Shown here: in pieces, positions 1-8,812 of the stretch
Numbering within the stretch: the first letter of the stretch is position 1
Layout: the number at the start of each line of letters is the position of its first letter
Assembly: GCF_014635665.1 (NCBI RefSeq)
Contig: NZ_BMDG01000003.1
Span: 186,001-250,000 of the forward strand
Length of the DNA stretch: 64,000 nucleotides
Source: Isoptericola cucumis
Lineage (GTDB): Bacteria; Actinomycetota; Actinomycetes; Actinomycetales; Cellulomonadaceae
Direction of reading: 5' to 3'
Position numbers and translations under genes: made by a program
Notes under the pieces: generated by a model
Told to the model about the DNA's origin: nothing
The model's input: only the letters and a program-made list of their open reading frames with translations
Databases searched by the model: none

Positions 1-61
1 CACCCCTTAGCACCGTTCAGACCTGGAGCCTGCCATCAGTACCGAGAAGCGTTCGCCGCTC

Positions 62-613
62 GTGCTCGACACGCACGAGCTCACGCGGCGACCCGGCACG
101 ATGGCGGAGGTCGCGCGAGTGGTCCCCGCCCCGGCGGACCTGGGCACCGTCGTCATCGGCATCCCCGAGGGCGCCGACCTCACGCTGGGCCTGCGTCTGG
201 AGTCCGTGCTCGAGGGCGTGCTCGTGACGGGCGTCGTGCGCGGCACGGCGGTCGGCGAGTGCGTCCGTTGCCTCGACGAGGTCTCGGAGCAGGTGACGGT
301 GCGGATCCAGGAGCTCTTCGCGTATCCTGAGCGCGCCCAGGCGGCCGAGGAGTCCGGTGACGAGGACGCCGAGGACGAGTCGGTGCTGGTCGACGACCAG
401 GCCGACATCGAGCCGGCGGTTCGGGATTCGCTGGTCACTGCACTACCATTTCAACCGCTGTGCCGTCCGGACTGCCCCGGCCTGTGCTCCGTCTGCGGGG
501 CGCGGCTGGCGGACGACCCGGACCACCATCATGACGTTGTCGACCCTCGTTGGTCGGCGCTGCAGACCATGCTCGAGCAGTCGAGCGTGTCCGACGAGAC
601 GAAAGAGAGCTAG
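62..613 (+). CDS. yceD: YceD/DUF177 family 23S rRNA accumulation protein
   Basis: This is a DUF177 (YceD) protein, a family linked to accumulation of large-subunit rRNA and almost always encoded next to rpmF, as here. The N-terminus reads VLDTHELTRRPG, the family signature. There is a central CVRCLD pair and a C-terminal Cys cluster CRPDCPGLCSVCG with the spacing of a metal-binding knuckle. A long acidic stretch lies around residues 95-120. The chosen start is GTG at 62, but the frame is open upstream to a stop at 8-10, and relatives usually carry a few residues before VLDT. The true start may therefore be a little upstream. The gene is followed two bases later by rpmF. Confidence 0.9.
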   Translation: MLDTHELTRRPGTMAEVARVVPAPADLGTVVIGIPEGADLTLGLRLESVLEGVLVTGVVRGTAVGECVRCLDEVSEQVTVRIQELFAYPERAQAAEESGDEDAEDESVLVDDQADIEPAVRDSLVTALPFQPLCRPDCPGLCSVCGARLADDPDHHHDVVDPRWSALQTMLEQSSVSDETKES

Positions 614-615
614 CC

Positions 616-810
616 GTGGCTGTTCCGAAGCGCAAGATGTCGCGCAGCAACACCCGTGCGCGCCGTTCGCAGTGGAAGACCTCCGCGGCGACCCTCACGA
701 CGTGCCCCAGCTGCAAGGGACAGAAGCTGTCCCACGCCGCGTGCCCCACCTGCGGCGCGTACAAGGGCCGCCAGTACGCCGAGGCGCTGCGCACCGAGCA
801 CGCGGGCTGA
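616..810 (+). CDS. rpmF: 50S ribosomal protein L32
   Basis: A 64-residue L32 of the large ribosomal subunit. It starts [20 protein letters not shown], the standard L32 opening, and carries two CxxC pairs (C30/C33 and C43/C46) that form the zinc-binding type of L32. The start is GTG at 616, two bases after the yceD stop; a longer in-frame reading from 550 adds residues not found in the family. The yceD-rpmF-rnc-mutM order is the usual actinobacterial operon. Confidence 0.97.
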   Translation: MAVPKRKMSRSNTRARRSQWKTSAATLTTCPSCKGQKLSHAACPTCGAYKGRQYAEALRTEHAG

Positions 811-811
811 C

Positions 812-1591
812 ATGTCCGCACGCGGCACCCGGGAACGCCCGGAGCCGACGGCTCTACTCGAGAAGCTCGGGGTCCACCTGGACCCCGAGCTTCTCGTGCT
901 AGCGCTGACGCACCGCTCGTTCGCCCACGAGGCCGGCGGGATCCCCACCAACGAGCGGCTCGAGTTCCTCGGCGACACCGTCCTGGGGCTGGTCGTGACG
1001 GAGGCGCTGTACCGGCGTCATCCCGACCAGCCGGAGGGCGAGCTGGCGAAGATGCGCGCCGCGACCGTGTCGCAGCGCGCCCTCGCCGCGATCGCGCGCC
1101 GCCTCGAGCTCGGCGGCTACGTCCTGCTCGGCAAGGGGGAGCTGCGGACGCGGGGGTTCGAGAAGGACTCGATCCTGTCGGACACCGTGGAGGCGCTGAT
1201 CGGCGCCACCTACCTGTCGCACGGTCTGGAGCCCGCCCGCGAGCTGGTGCACCGTCTCGTCGACACCACGCTCGAGGCCGCGGCGGGCCTCGGCGCCGGC
1301 CTCGACTGGAAGACGTCGCTCCAGGAGGCGGCGGCCGAGCGGGGCTTCGGCGCGCCCGTCTACGAGGTCACCGGCGAGGGCCCGGAGCACGCCCGCGTCT
1401 TCCACGCCCAGGTGCACGTCGGCCCGGTGCTGGGGATCGGCACGGGCTCGGCGAAGAAGCACGCGGAGCAGGCCGCGGCCGAGGAGGCCTACCGGGCGCT
1501 GCAGTCGCTGCCCGGCACGACCTCGGCGGACGAGGCGGTCGAGTCGCCGGCAGACGGGCGGCCCACGGCCGACGACGTCGCCGATGCCTGA
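812..1591 (+). CDS. rnc: Ribonuclease III
   Basis: RNase III cleaves double-stranded RNA during rRNA maturation and mRNA decay. The 259-residue protein has the catalytic signature NERLEFLGD at residues 47-55, with metal-binding E51 and D55, and the second acidic pair D124/E127 in [11 protein letters not shown]-terminal double-stranded RNA-binding domain spans about residues 165-235 and contains [15 protein letters not shown] short acidic tail follows. The ATG at 812 lies one base after the rpmF stop, and the 3' end overlaps mutM by 8 bases, which suggests translational coupling. A longer frame upstream of 812 runs through rpmF and is not real. Confidence 0.97.
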   Translation: MSARGTRERPEPTALLEKLGVHLDPELLVLALTHRSFAHEAGGIPTNERLEFLGDTVLGLVVTEALYRRHPDQPEGELAKMRAATVSQRALAAIARRLELGGYVLLGKGELRTRGFEKDSILSDTVEALIGATYLSHGLEPARELVHRLVDTTLEAAAGLGAGLDWKTSLQEAAAERGFGAPVYEVTGEGPEHARVFHAQVHVGPVLGIGTGSAKKHAEQAAAEEAYRALQSLPGTTSADEAVESPADGRPTADDVADA

Positions 1592-2516
1592 GCTGCCCGA
1601 GGTCGAGACCGTCCGGGACGGTCTCGAGAGGCTCGTCGTGGGCGCCGTCGTGCGCGAGGTCGAGGTCTTCCGCGACTACTCGGTGCGCCGGCACGAGGGC
1701 GGTCCGGCAGGGTTCGCCGACCAGCTGCGCGGCCGGCGGCTGGTCGCCGCCGCCCGCCGGGGCAAGTACCTGTGGCTCCCGCTCGCCGGCGAGCGCGCCG
1801 GCGTCGAGGACGCGGCGCTGCTCGCCCACCTGGGCATGTCGGGACAGCTGCTGGTGCGCGACCCGGCGGTCGCGGGGGACTGGGCGCACCCGCACCTGCG
1901 CGTGCGCCTGCATCTCGACGACGCCCCCAGCGGAGCGCGGTACCTCGACTTCGTCGACCAGCGCACGTTCGGGCACCTGTCGGTCACCGACCTCGTCCCG
2001 ACGTCCGACGGCGCGCCCGGCGGCCGGGGGAGCGACCTCGCGGCCGTCCCGGAGCCGGTGGCGCACATCGGCCGTGACCTGCTGGACCCGGCGTTCGACG
2101 CCGCCGCCACGGTCGCCGTGCTCCGTCGTCGTCGCACCGGGATCAAGCGGGCCCTGCTCGACCAGACCGTCACGTCGGGCGTCGGCAACATCTACGCCGA
2201 CGAGGCCCTGTGGCGGGCGCGCCTGCACTACGCGCGGGCCACCGACCGCCTGCGGCCGGTCGAGGTGCGCCGCGCGCTCGAGGCCGCAACCGAGGTCATG
2301 ACGGAGTCCCTGGCCCAGGGCGGCACGAGCTTCGACGACCTGTACGTGAACGTCAACGGCGAGTCCGGCTACTTCGCGCGCGGTCTCGCCGTCTACGGCC
2401 GCGAGGGCGAGCCGTGCCCGCGGTGCGGGACGCCGGTGCGCCGGGACGTGTTCATGAACCGCTCGTCGTTCACCTGCCCCGTCTGCCAGCCGCGGCCCCG
2501 CCAGGGGCGCTGGTAG
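1584..2516 (+). CDS. mutM: Formamidopyrimidine-DNA glycosylase (Fpg/MutM)
   Basis: A base-excision repair glycosylase/AP lyase that removes 8-oxoguanine and formamidopyrimidines. The mature N-terminus [10 protein letters not shown] carries the catalytic Pro2 and Glu3. Family signatures [11 protein letters not shown] and [14 protein letters not shown], the latter in the helix-two-turn-helix region, are intact. The C-terminal zinc finger has C278/C281 and a second CPVC pair. At 310 residues it is slightly longer than the E. coli enzyme because of a Gly/Ala-rich insert near residue 135. It overlaps rnc by 8 bases, a common arrangement in actinobacteria. Confidence 0.96.
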   Translation: MPELPEVETVRDGLERLVVGAVVREVEVFRDYSVRRHEGGPAGFADQLRGRRLVAAARRGKYLWLPLAGERAGVEDAALLAHLGMSGQLLVRDPAVAGDWAHPHLRVRLHLDDAPSGARYLDFVDQRTFGHLSVTDLVPTSDGAPGGRGSDLAAVPEPVAHIGRDLLDPAFDAAATVAVLRRRRTGIKRALLDQTVTSGVGNIYADEALWRARLHYARATDRLRPVEVRRALEAATEVMTESLAQGGTSFDDLYVNVNGESGYFARGLAVYGREGEPCPRCGTPVRRDVFMNRSSFTCPVCQPRPRQGRW

Positions 2517-2534
2517 CCCGCGTCGACCGGGTGC

Positions 2535-3479
2535 TCAGCGCTCGACGACGTTGCGCAGCCCGGAGGGGCCGTCCGCCAGCCACGCCCGCACCTGCTCGGT
2601 GACGAACCGGGCGGCGCCCTGCGGGCGCCCGCCCGCGACGTGCGGCGTGAGGACGAGGTGCGGCGCGTCCCACAGCGGGGACCCGGCAGGCAGCGGCTCG
2701 GTCTCGGTGACGTCGAGCGCGGCCCCCGCGATCGTGCCCTCGCGCAGCGCCGCGACCAGCGCGCCCTCGTCCACCGTGGCGCCGCGCCCCGCGTTCACGA
2801 AGCGCGCGTGGCGCGGCAGCAGGCCCAGCACCCGCGCGTCGAGCGAGTGCGTCGTGGCGGGCGTCGCGGGCAGCAGCGAGATCAGCAGGTCCGTGGTCGG
2901 CAGGATCTCGTCGAGCTGCGACGACGCGACCACGGGGAACCCGTAGCGCTCGCCCGCCGACGACGCCACCCCGGTCACCTGCGCGCCGAGCGCCGCCAGC
3001 AGCGGCGCGAGCACCGCGGCGATCGACCCGAACCCCCAGACCGTCACGCGGGCACCGTGCAGGGTGAAACGGCCCTCGTCGTTCGCCTGCTCGCGGCCCA
3101 GGTCACGGTCCCAGACGTGGTCCCGCTGCGCGGCGAGCGTCCGGTCCAGCCGGCGCACCGACGCGAGGACCAGCGCCAGCGTGTGCTCGGCCACGGTCGC
3201 GTCGTGCAGGGACCGGCCGGAGGAGATCACGACGTCCGGCGCGAACCCGGACGCGAGTGCCTGGTCGGGCCCGGCGTTGAGCGTCTGCACCCAGCGCAGC
3301 CGGGTGAGCCGGCGTGCCGCGTCGTCCAGCACCCGCTGCGGGCTGGACCAGGTGACCAGCGCGTCGGCGTCGACGTGCTCCTCGGGGATCTCGTCGCGCA
3401 TGACGTAGCGCGCCACCTCCACCCCGGGGACGTCGATCGTGAGGTCGAAGGGCACGTTGCCAGGCGCGAGGATCTTCAC
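2535..3479 (-). CDS. D-2-hydroxyacid dehydrogenase family protein
   Basis: An NAD(P)-dependent D-isomer 2-hydroxyacid dehydrogenase; the substrate cannot be told from sequence. Of the 314 residues, the Rossmann motif VTVWGFGSIAAV lies around residue 145. NAGRGATVDE carries the catalytic-loop Arg, and ETEPL with TPHVAGG supplies the catalytic Glu/His pair near residue 280. I chose GTG at 3479 because VKILAPGNVPFDL is the typical N-terminus; the frame extends further but runs into the divergent promoter. It converges on mutM, 18 bases from that gene's stop, and is divergent from the oxidoreductase that follows. Confidence 0.88.
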   Translation of the reverse strand: MKILAPGNVPFDLTIDVPGVEVARYVMRDEIPEEHVDADALVTWSSPQRVLDDAARRLTRLRWVQTLNAGPDQALASGFAPDVVISSGRSLHDATVAEHTLALVLASVRRLDRTLAAQRDHVWDRDLGREQANDEGRFTLHGARVTVWGFGSIAAVLAPLLAALGAQVTGVASSAGERYGFPVVASSQLDEILPTTDLLISLLPATPATTHSLDARVLGLLPRHARFVNAGRGATVDEGALVAALREGTIAGAALDVTETEPLPAGSPLWDAPHLVLTPHVAGGRPQGAARFVTEQVRAWLADGPSGLRNVVER

Positions 3480-3526
3480 GGCTCGGGACGCTACCAGCGG
3501 CACCGTCGCCGCGGCAGGATGTGCCC

Positions 3527-5185
3527 ATGACGACGACGTCCCCGGCACCGCTCGCCGCCCGCTACGACGCCGTGGTCGTGGGCGGCGGCCACAACGGCCT
3601 CACGGCCGCCGCCTACCTCGCGAGGGCGGGCCGCAGCGTGCTGGTCCTGGAGCGGCTCGACCACGTGGGCGGGGCAGCGGTCTCCGCGCGGGTGTTCCCC
3701 GGCGTCGATGCGCGGCTGTCCCGGTACTCCTACCTGGTGAGCCTGCTGCCGCGCCGGGTGGTCGACGAGCTCGGCCTCCGTCTCACCCTGCGCCGGCGGC
3801 GCTTCTCGTCCTACACCCCGGTCGGCGACGCCGGGCTCCTGGTGGACGCCGGGACCGAGCCGGCGGCCGCGGACGCCACCCGCGCGTCCTTCGCCGCGGT
3901 CGGGGCGCCCGCGGTGGACCACGAGGCCTGGGCGCGGCTGGGCGCGGCGACGGGCCGCCTCGCGCGACGCCTGTTCCCGACGACGACCGAGCCGCTGCTG
4001 TCGCGGTCCGACGCCCGCGCCCTCGTGGACGACGACGAGACGTGGCGCGACGTCGTCGAGCGTCCGCTCGGCGCGATGCTGCGCGACCGGTTCGCCTCGG
4101 ACGTGGTGCGCGGCGTCGTCGCCACGGACGGGCTCATCGGCACCTTCGCGGACCTCGACGACCCGTCGCTCGTGGCGAACCGGTGCTTCCTCTACCACGT
4201 GATCGGCGGCGGGACGGGGGACTGGGACGTGCCCGTAGGCGGGATGGGCGCGGTGTCCGGGGCGCTGCGCGACGCGGCGCTCGCGGCCGGCGCGACCCTC
4301 GTGACCCGCGCGGAGGTGACCGCGGTCGAGCCGGGGGCCGAGGGGTGGGACGCGGAGGTGTCGTGGACCGACGACGACGGACGCCCCCGCGGGGTGCGGG
4401 CCGGGGCGGTGCTGTCCGGGGCGGCGCCCGCGACGCTCGACCGCCTGCTGGTCGCCGGCGGCGGCGCGCCGTCGGGGCGCGCGACCCCGGCGGCGCCCGA
4501 GGGCGCCCAGCTCAAGGTCAACATGCTGCTGCGCCGGCTCCCCAGGCTGCGCGACGGCGTCGACCCGGTCGCCGCCTTCAGCGGCACCTTCCACGTCAAC
4601 GAGTCGTTCAGGCAGCTCCAGGCGGCGCATGCGCAGGCCGCGGCGGGACGGGTCCCCGACCTGCCGCCGTGCGAGATCTACTGCCACTCGCTGAGCGACC
4701 CCTCGATCCTCGGCGCGTCGCTGCGGGAGGCGGGGGCGCACACGCTCACGCTGTTCGGCCTGCACATGCCGGCCCGGCTCTTCCGCGACGACCCGGACCG
4801 CTCGCGGGAGGAGGCCCTGCGCGCGACGCTCGCGTCGCTCGACTCCGTGCTCGCCGAGCCGGTCGCCGACGTCCTGCTGCGCGACCCGGACGGCCGCCCG
4901 TGCCTCGAGGCCCGCACCCCGGTGGACCTGGAGGGCGACGTCGGCCTGCCGGGCGGGCACATCTTCCACCGCGACCTGTCGTGGCCGTGGGCCGCGGACC
5001 CCGGCGCGGACGGAGACGGCGTGCCCGACGGTCTCGACGCCCCGGGGTCGTGGGGCGTCGAGACCGTGCACCCCCGCGTCCTGGTGGCGGGAGCGGGAGC
5101 CCGGCGCGGGGGCGGCGTGAGCGGCATCCCCGGCCGGGCGGCGGCGATCGCCGCGCTGGACGCGCGCCCGGCCGGACGTCGCTAG
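3527..5185 (+). CDS. Phytoene-dehydrogenase-like FAD-dependent oxidoreductase
   Basis: A flavin amine oxidase/CrtI-type oxidoreductase, closest in layout to the PYROXD2-like group. The N-terminal dinucleotide fold DAVVVGGGHNGLTAAAYLA, followed by VLVLERLDHVGGAA, binds FAD. The C-terminus VLVAGAGARRGGGVSG is the second FAD-contact motif of this family. The 552 residues show no signal peptide or membrane span. ATG 3527 is preferred over GTG 3521 because an AGG lies about 9 bases upstream. No carotenoid genes are nearby, so a role in carotenoid synthesis is not supported. The last 4 bases overlap the convergent permease gene. Confidence 0.85.
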   Translation: MTTTSPAPLAARYDAVVVGGGHNGLTAAAYLARAGRSVLVLERLDHVGGAAVSARVFPGVDARLSRYSYLVSLLPRRVVDELGLRLTLRRRRFSSYTPVGDAGLLVDAGTEPAAADATRASFAAVGAPAVDHEAWARLGAATGRLARRLFPTTTEPLLSRSDARALVDDDETWRDVVERPLGAMLRDRFASDVVRGVVATDGLIGTFADLDDPSLVANRCFLYHVIGGGTGDWDVPVGGMGAVSGALRDAALAAGATLVTRAEVTAVEPGAEGWDAEVSWTDDDGRPRGVRAGAVLSGAAPATLDRLLVAGGGAPSGRATPAAPEGAQLKVNMLLRRLPRLRDGVDPVAAFSGTFHVNESFRQLQAAHAQAAAGRVPDLPPCEIYCHSLSDPSILGASLREAGAHTLTLFGLHMPARLFRDDPDRSREEALRATLASLDSVLAEPVADVLLRDPDGRPCLEARTPVDLEGDVGLPGGHIFHRDLSWPWAADPGADGDGVPDGLDAPGSWGVETVHPRVLVAGAGARRGGGVSGIPGRAAAIAALDARPAGRR

Positions 5186-5988
5186 CGGATCTCGACCCGC
5201 AGCAGCCGGCGCACCCCGAGGACGAACGGGAGCACGAGCCACAGCAGCGACGCGGTGCCGAGCTGGGCCCACTGCTCCGCGGTCATCACGTCGCCGTAGA
5301 GCTCGTACTGCGCGGAGGTGAGCTCCACCCACGGCCCGGCGTCCCGGTACCAGTCCAGGCTCGCCGCCAGCGCGCTGGACAAGGACGGGACGACGAGCAC
5401 GAACAGCAAGTAGGCGACGAGTGCGGCGGGCGAGCTGCGCAGCACCACCCCGACGACGAAGCCGACGGCCATGGAGAGCAGGCTGAAGGCCAGCATGCGC
5501 AGGTGCTCGTCGAGGGACATGTCCCACACCGCGTCGACGCCGCCGGTCGCGGCGCCCACGAGGGTGGCCACGACCCCGCACGCGAAGGTGAGGAGCATCG
5601 TCGCGACGGCCACGCCGGCCAGGGGGAGCGCCTTGGCGGCGAGCACCCGCCCGCGCCGGGGGACCAGCGCGAACGTGGTGAGCGCTCCGCGCTGGCTCCA
5701 CTCGCTCGTCACGGCGAGCACCCCGAGCATCGGCATCAGCAGGTGCACGGGGTAGTCGATGCTGTGCACGAAGAACTGGTACGAGAAGCTCTCCGGGCTC
5801 TCCAGGGCGACGAGCAGCGCCGCGGAGCCGACGGCGACGACGGCGACGCTCACCGCCAGCCAGAGTCCCGACCTCGTGTCGAAGATCTTGCGGAGCTCGA
5901 CGCCGGCCAGTCGGCCGAGCGGGACGGGCACGGTCGGCCGGGGCCGGCTCGCGCCCCGCGGCGCGGCGGGGGCGGTGACGGCGGTCAT
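5182..5988 (-). CDS. ABC-2 type transporter permease
   Basis: Membrane subunit of an ABC exporter. The 268 residues contain about six hydrophobic segments: two near residues 45-65 and 85-105, then four between about 120 and 260, with the arrangement of ABC-2 permeases. It starts with an ATGA overlap with the upstream ATPase gene, so the pair is translationally coupled and makes a two-component exporter. The cargo is unknown; such pairs often export drugs or peptides or serve in bacteriocin immunity. Confidence 0.85.
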   Translation of the reverse strand: MTAVTAPAAPRGASRPRPTVPVPLGRLAGVELRKIFDTRSGLWLAVSVAVVAVGSAALLVALESPESFSYQFFVHSIDYPVHLLMPMLGVLAVTSEWSQRGALTTFALVPRRGRVLAAKALPLAGVAVATMLLTFACGVVATLVGAATGGVDAVWDMSLDEHLRMLAFSLLSMAVGFVVGVVLRSSPAALVAYLLFVLVVPSLSSALAASLDWYRDAGPWVELTSAQYELYGDVMTAEQWAQLGTASLLWLVLPFVLGVRRLLRVEIR

Positions 5989-6911
5989 GCTGCCGCTCCG
6001 GTCATGGCGGGGGTGGCGGGGGAGGAGGCGTCGCGCGCGGTGGCGGCCGTGAGCTCGAGGAACATGTCCTCCAGGCCGGCGCCGTCGGAGGCGCGCAGCT
6101 CGGTGACGGGGAGCCCGGCAGCGAACATCACGCGCCCGGCGGTGGCGGGGTCGGCATCGGTGAGGACGGCGTCGCCGGACGGGGTGACCTGGTGGCCGGC
6201 GGCAGCGAGCGCGGCCCCGGCGGCGACGACGTCGTCGGCCCGCACGAGCGTGCCCGCGCCGCGCAGCAGCTCGTCCTTCGTCCCCTGGGCGACGACGCGG
6301 CCGGAGCCGATCATGACGATGTCGTCGGCGATCATCTCGATCTCGGCGAGCAGGTGGCTGGACAGCAGCACGGTGCCGCCGTCGTCGGCGAAGGTGCGCA
6401 GCAGGTCGCGCATCCAGCGGATGCCGGCCGGGTCGAGGCCGTTGGCGGGCTCGTCGAGCACGAGGACGCGGGGGTCGCCGAGGAGCGCGGTGGCGATGCC
6501 GAGACGCTGGCGCATGCCCAGCGAGTAGTCGCGCACGCGGCGCCGGGCCTCTGCCGGGGTGAGGCCGACGAGCTCGAGCGACTCGTCGACGCGGGCGGCC
6601 GGCAGGCCCATCGTGCGCTGGGCGAGCACGAGGGTCTCGCGGCCGGTGCGGCCGCCGTGCTGGGCCGACGCGTCGAGCAGCACCCCGACCTCCAGTCCCG
6701 GGTTCGGCAGGTCGGCGTACCGCGCGCCGAGCACGGTCGCGGACCCGGACGTCGGTGCGGCGAGCCCGGCGAGGACCCGCAGCGTCGTCGACTTCCCGGC
6801 TCCGTTGGGGCCGAGGAAGCCGGTGACGCGGCCGGCCGCCGCGGTGAACGACACCTCGTCCACGGCCGTGAAGGGGCCGTAGCGCTTCGTCAGCGACGTG
6901 ATGGTGATCAT
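5985..6911 (-). CDS. ABC transporter ATP-binding protein
   Basis: ATPase partner of the permease at 5182. It has Walker A GPNGAGKST near residue 38, a signature in YSLGMRQRLG with Leu-Gly in place of the usual Ser-Gly, and Walker B VLVLDEPANGLDP. The 308 residues match the drug-export type (CcmA-like) with an extra C-terminal domain after the nucleotide-binding core. I start at ATG 6911 because MITITSLTKRYGPF is the standard opening; the longer frame runs into cydC. It ends in a 4-base overlap with the permease start. Confidence 0.9.
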   Translation of the reverse strand: MITITSLTKRYGPFTAVDEVSFTAAAGRVTGFLGPNGAGKSTTLRVLAGLAAPTSGSATVLGARYADLPNPGLEVGVLLDASAQHGGRTGRETLVLAQRTMGLPAARVDESLELVGLTPAEARRRVRDYSLGMRQRLGIATALLGDPRVLVLDEPANGLDPAGIRWMRDLLRTFADDGGTVLLSSHLLAEIEMIADDIVMIGSGRVVAQGTKDELLRGAGTLVRADDVVAAGAALAAAGHQVTPSGDAVLTDADPATAGRVMFAAGLPVTELRASDGAGLEDMFLELTAATARDASSPATPAMTGAAA

Positions 6912-6965
6912 GCCCGCGACGCTAGGGCGGCGGGGCACCCGCGCGGATCCGGCATCGCCCCGGTT

Positions 6966-6986
6966 CCGACCCTGAACGGCGGTCGG
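6966..6986 (-). terminator. Possible hairpin after cydC
   Basis: CCGACC (6966-6971) pairs with GGTCGG (6981-6986) around a 9-base loop, directly after the cydC stop in the direction of transcription. No T-tract follows. It could end or attenuate the cyd operon transcript before the ABC exporter pair. Confidence 0.3.
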
Positions 6987-6991
6987 GGTGG

Positions 6992-8812
6992 CTACCCGGC
7001 CGGGTCGGGGTGCGCCGCCTGCTCCTCGGCCTGGTCCTCGGCGCGCTCCTGGGCCTGTTCCTGGGCCGCGGACCACGCGTACCCGGCGTCGCGCGCCAGC
7101 AGCTCGGCGTGGGTGCCGCGCGCCACGACGCGCGCCGGCGCGAGGGCGGCACCGTCGGCGGCGTCGCCCGGCCCGAGCAGGAGGACCTCGTCGGCGACGC
7201 CCAGCGGGGTGAGCCGGTGCGAGGCGACGACGACGGCCCGGCCGGTGGCGCGGGTGCGCTCGGCCAGGGTGCGCACCAGCTCGTCCGCGGTCGTCGCGTC
7301 CAGGTGCTCGGCGGGCTCGTCGACCAGCAGCACCGGTGCCGGGGCGAGCAGCGCGCGGGCGACGAGCAGGCGTCGCCGCTCGCCGCCGGAGACGTCGGCC
7401 CCGTCGGTGCCGAGCAGGGTCTCCAGGCCGTCGGGCAGGCCGGCGAGCCAGGTGTCGAGCCCGACGGCGCCCAGCGCGGTGCGGGCGTCGTCCTCGGAGA
7501 CGTCGGCGCGCGCCACGCGCAGGTTCTCCAGCACGGTGGTGCCGAACAGGTGGCCGTCCTCGGCGACGAAGAGCGCGCCCGTGTCGCGGGCCGGGCCCCG
7601 CACCGAGCCGGCGCGCGGGGGCAGGAGCCCGGCGGCCGTGAGCAGCAGCGTCGTCTTGCCCACGCCCGACGGCCCGGCGACGGCGACGACGGAGCCCGCT
7701 CGCAGGTCGACGTCGACCCCCGCCACGACCGCGCGGTCCGGCCAGCCCGCGGTCGCACCGCGCAGGCTCAGCAGGACGCCGGGCTCCGGGGCCGGCCCCG
7801 CGGCGGGCTCGGGGGCGAGGTCCGGGGCGGGCGCGGCCGCGGGCCCGTCCGGCGTGCCCGGCAGCAGCGCGACGAGGCGCCCGGCGGCCACCCGCGAGCG
7901 CCGCAGCTGGACGGCGGCGGCCGGCAGCGTGGACGTCGCCTCGAACACCGCGAGCGGCGTGAGCACGACGACGGCGAGCTCGACCGGAGCGAGGGTGCCC
8001 GCCGCGACGGCGGGGATGCCGAGCAGGAGCGAGCAGAGCACGGCGAGGGTCTGCGCCCCGGCGTCGATGGCGGCGGACGTCCCCGAGATGCGCGCGCCGT
8101 CGTCGGTGCTGCGGGTGAGGCGGGCGTCGGCGGCGCGCAGCGCACCCAGCCGCTCGGCGGTGCGGCCGGCGACGCGCAGCTGCTGCCCGTCGTCGAGCAG
8201 CTCGAGCGTGCGCGTGGTCACCTCGGCCCGCGCCTGCGCCCCGCGGGCCTCCACCGACGCCGCCGAGCGGGAGGCGAGCCACGGGGCGAGCACCCCCGTC
8301 AGCAGCAGGCAGCCGAGCAGGGTGAGTCCGGCCGCGGGCAGGAAGACGCCGACGAGCACGACGGACCCGAGCCCGACGCAGACGGCGACGCCGGCGGGGA
8401 TCAGCGCGCGCACCACGACGTCGCCGACGGCGTCCACGTCGGCGCCGACGCGGGCGAGCAGGTCGCCGCGCCGCAGCGCGATCACGCGGGTCACGGGGCC
8501 GCGGGCCAGCGCGTCGTAGAGGTTCGCCCGCAGCGCGGCCATGCCTCGCAGCGCGACGTCGTGCGACGCCAGGCGCTCGAGGTAGCGCAGCACGCCGCGC
8601 CCGGTGCCGAAGGCGCGCACGGCCACGACGGCGACCGAGAGCTGCAGCACCGGCGGCATCTGCGACGCGCGGGCGATGAGCCAGGCCGCGGTGGCAGAGA
8701 GGCCCACGGCGAAGCCGAGGGCCAGCGTGCCCAGCGCCACCGCCCGCACGACGCGCGACCAGCGCACCTCCAGCAGCGGCAGCACCCGGCGCAGGGGGTC
8801 GGGGGAGCTCAT
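6992..8812 (-). CDS. cydC: Thiol reductant ABC exporter subunit CydC
   Basis: One half of the CydDC exporter, which moves glutathione/cysteine-type thiols to the outside and is needed for assembly of cytochrome bd oxidase. The 606 residues hold an N-terminal six-helix exporter domain (about 15-300) and a C-terminal ATPase with Walker A AGPSGVGKTT, signature VSGGERRRL and Walker B VLLVDEPAEHLD. A Pro/Ala/Glu-rich linker near residues 325-350 separates them, and the C-terminal tail is rich in Glu/Gln/Ala. It starts in an ATGA overlap with cydD and is the last gene of cydABDC. Confidence 0.93.
   Translation of the reverse strand: MSSPDPLRRVLPLLEVRWSRVVRAVALGTLALGFAVGLSATAAWLIARASQMPPVLQLSVAVVAVRAFGTGRGVLRYLERLASHDVALRGMAALRANLYDALARGPVTRVIALRRGDLLARVGADVDAVGDVVVRALIPAGVAVCVGLGSVVLVGVFLPAAGLTLLGCLLLTGVLAPWLASRSAASVEARGAQARAEVTTRTLELLDDGQQLRVAGRTAERLGALRAADARLTRSTDDGARISGTSAAIDAGAQTLAVLCSLLLGIPAVAAGTLAPVELAVVVLTPLAVFEATSTLPAAAVQLRRSRVAAGRLVALLPGTPDGPAAAPAPDLAPEPAAGPAPEPGVLLSLRGATAGWPDRAVVAGVDVDLRAGSVVAVAGPSGVGKTTLLLTAAGLLPPRAGSVRGPARDTGALFVAEDGHLFGTTVLENLRVARADVSEDDARTALGAVGLDTWLAGLPDGLETLLGTDGADVSGGERRRLLVARALLAPAPVLLVDEPAEHLDATTADELVRTLAERTRATGRAVVVASHRLTPLGVADEVLLLGPGDAADGAALAPARVVARGTHAELLARDAGYAWSAAQEQAQERAEDQAEEQAAHPDPAG

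Noticed and set aside
3527-5185. Carotenoid biosynthesis cluster
   Set aside because: The oxidoreductase is CrtI-like only at family level and no crtB, crtE or cyclase gene is nearby.
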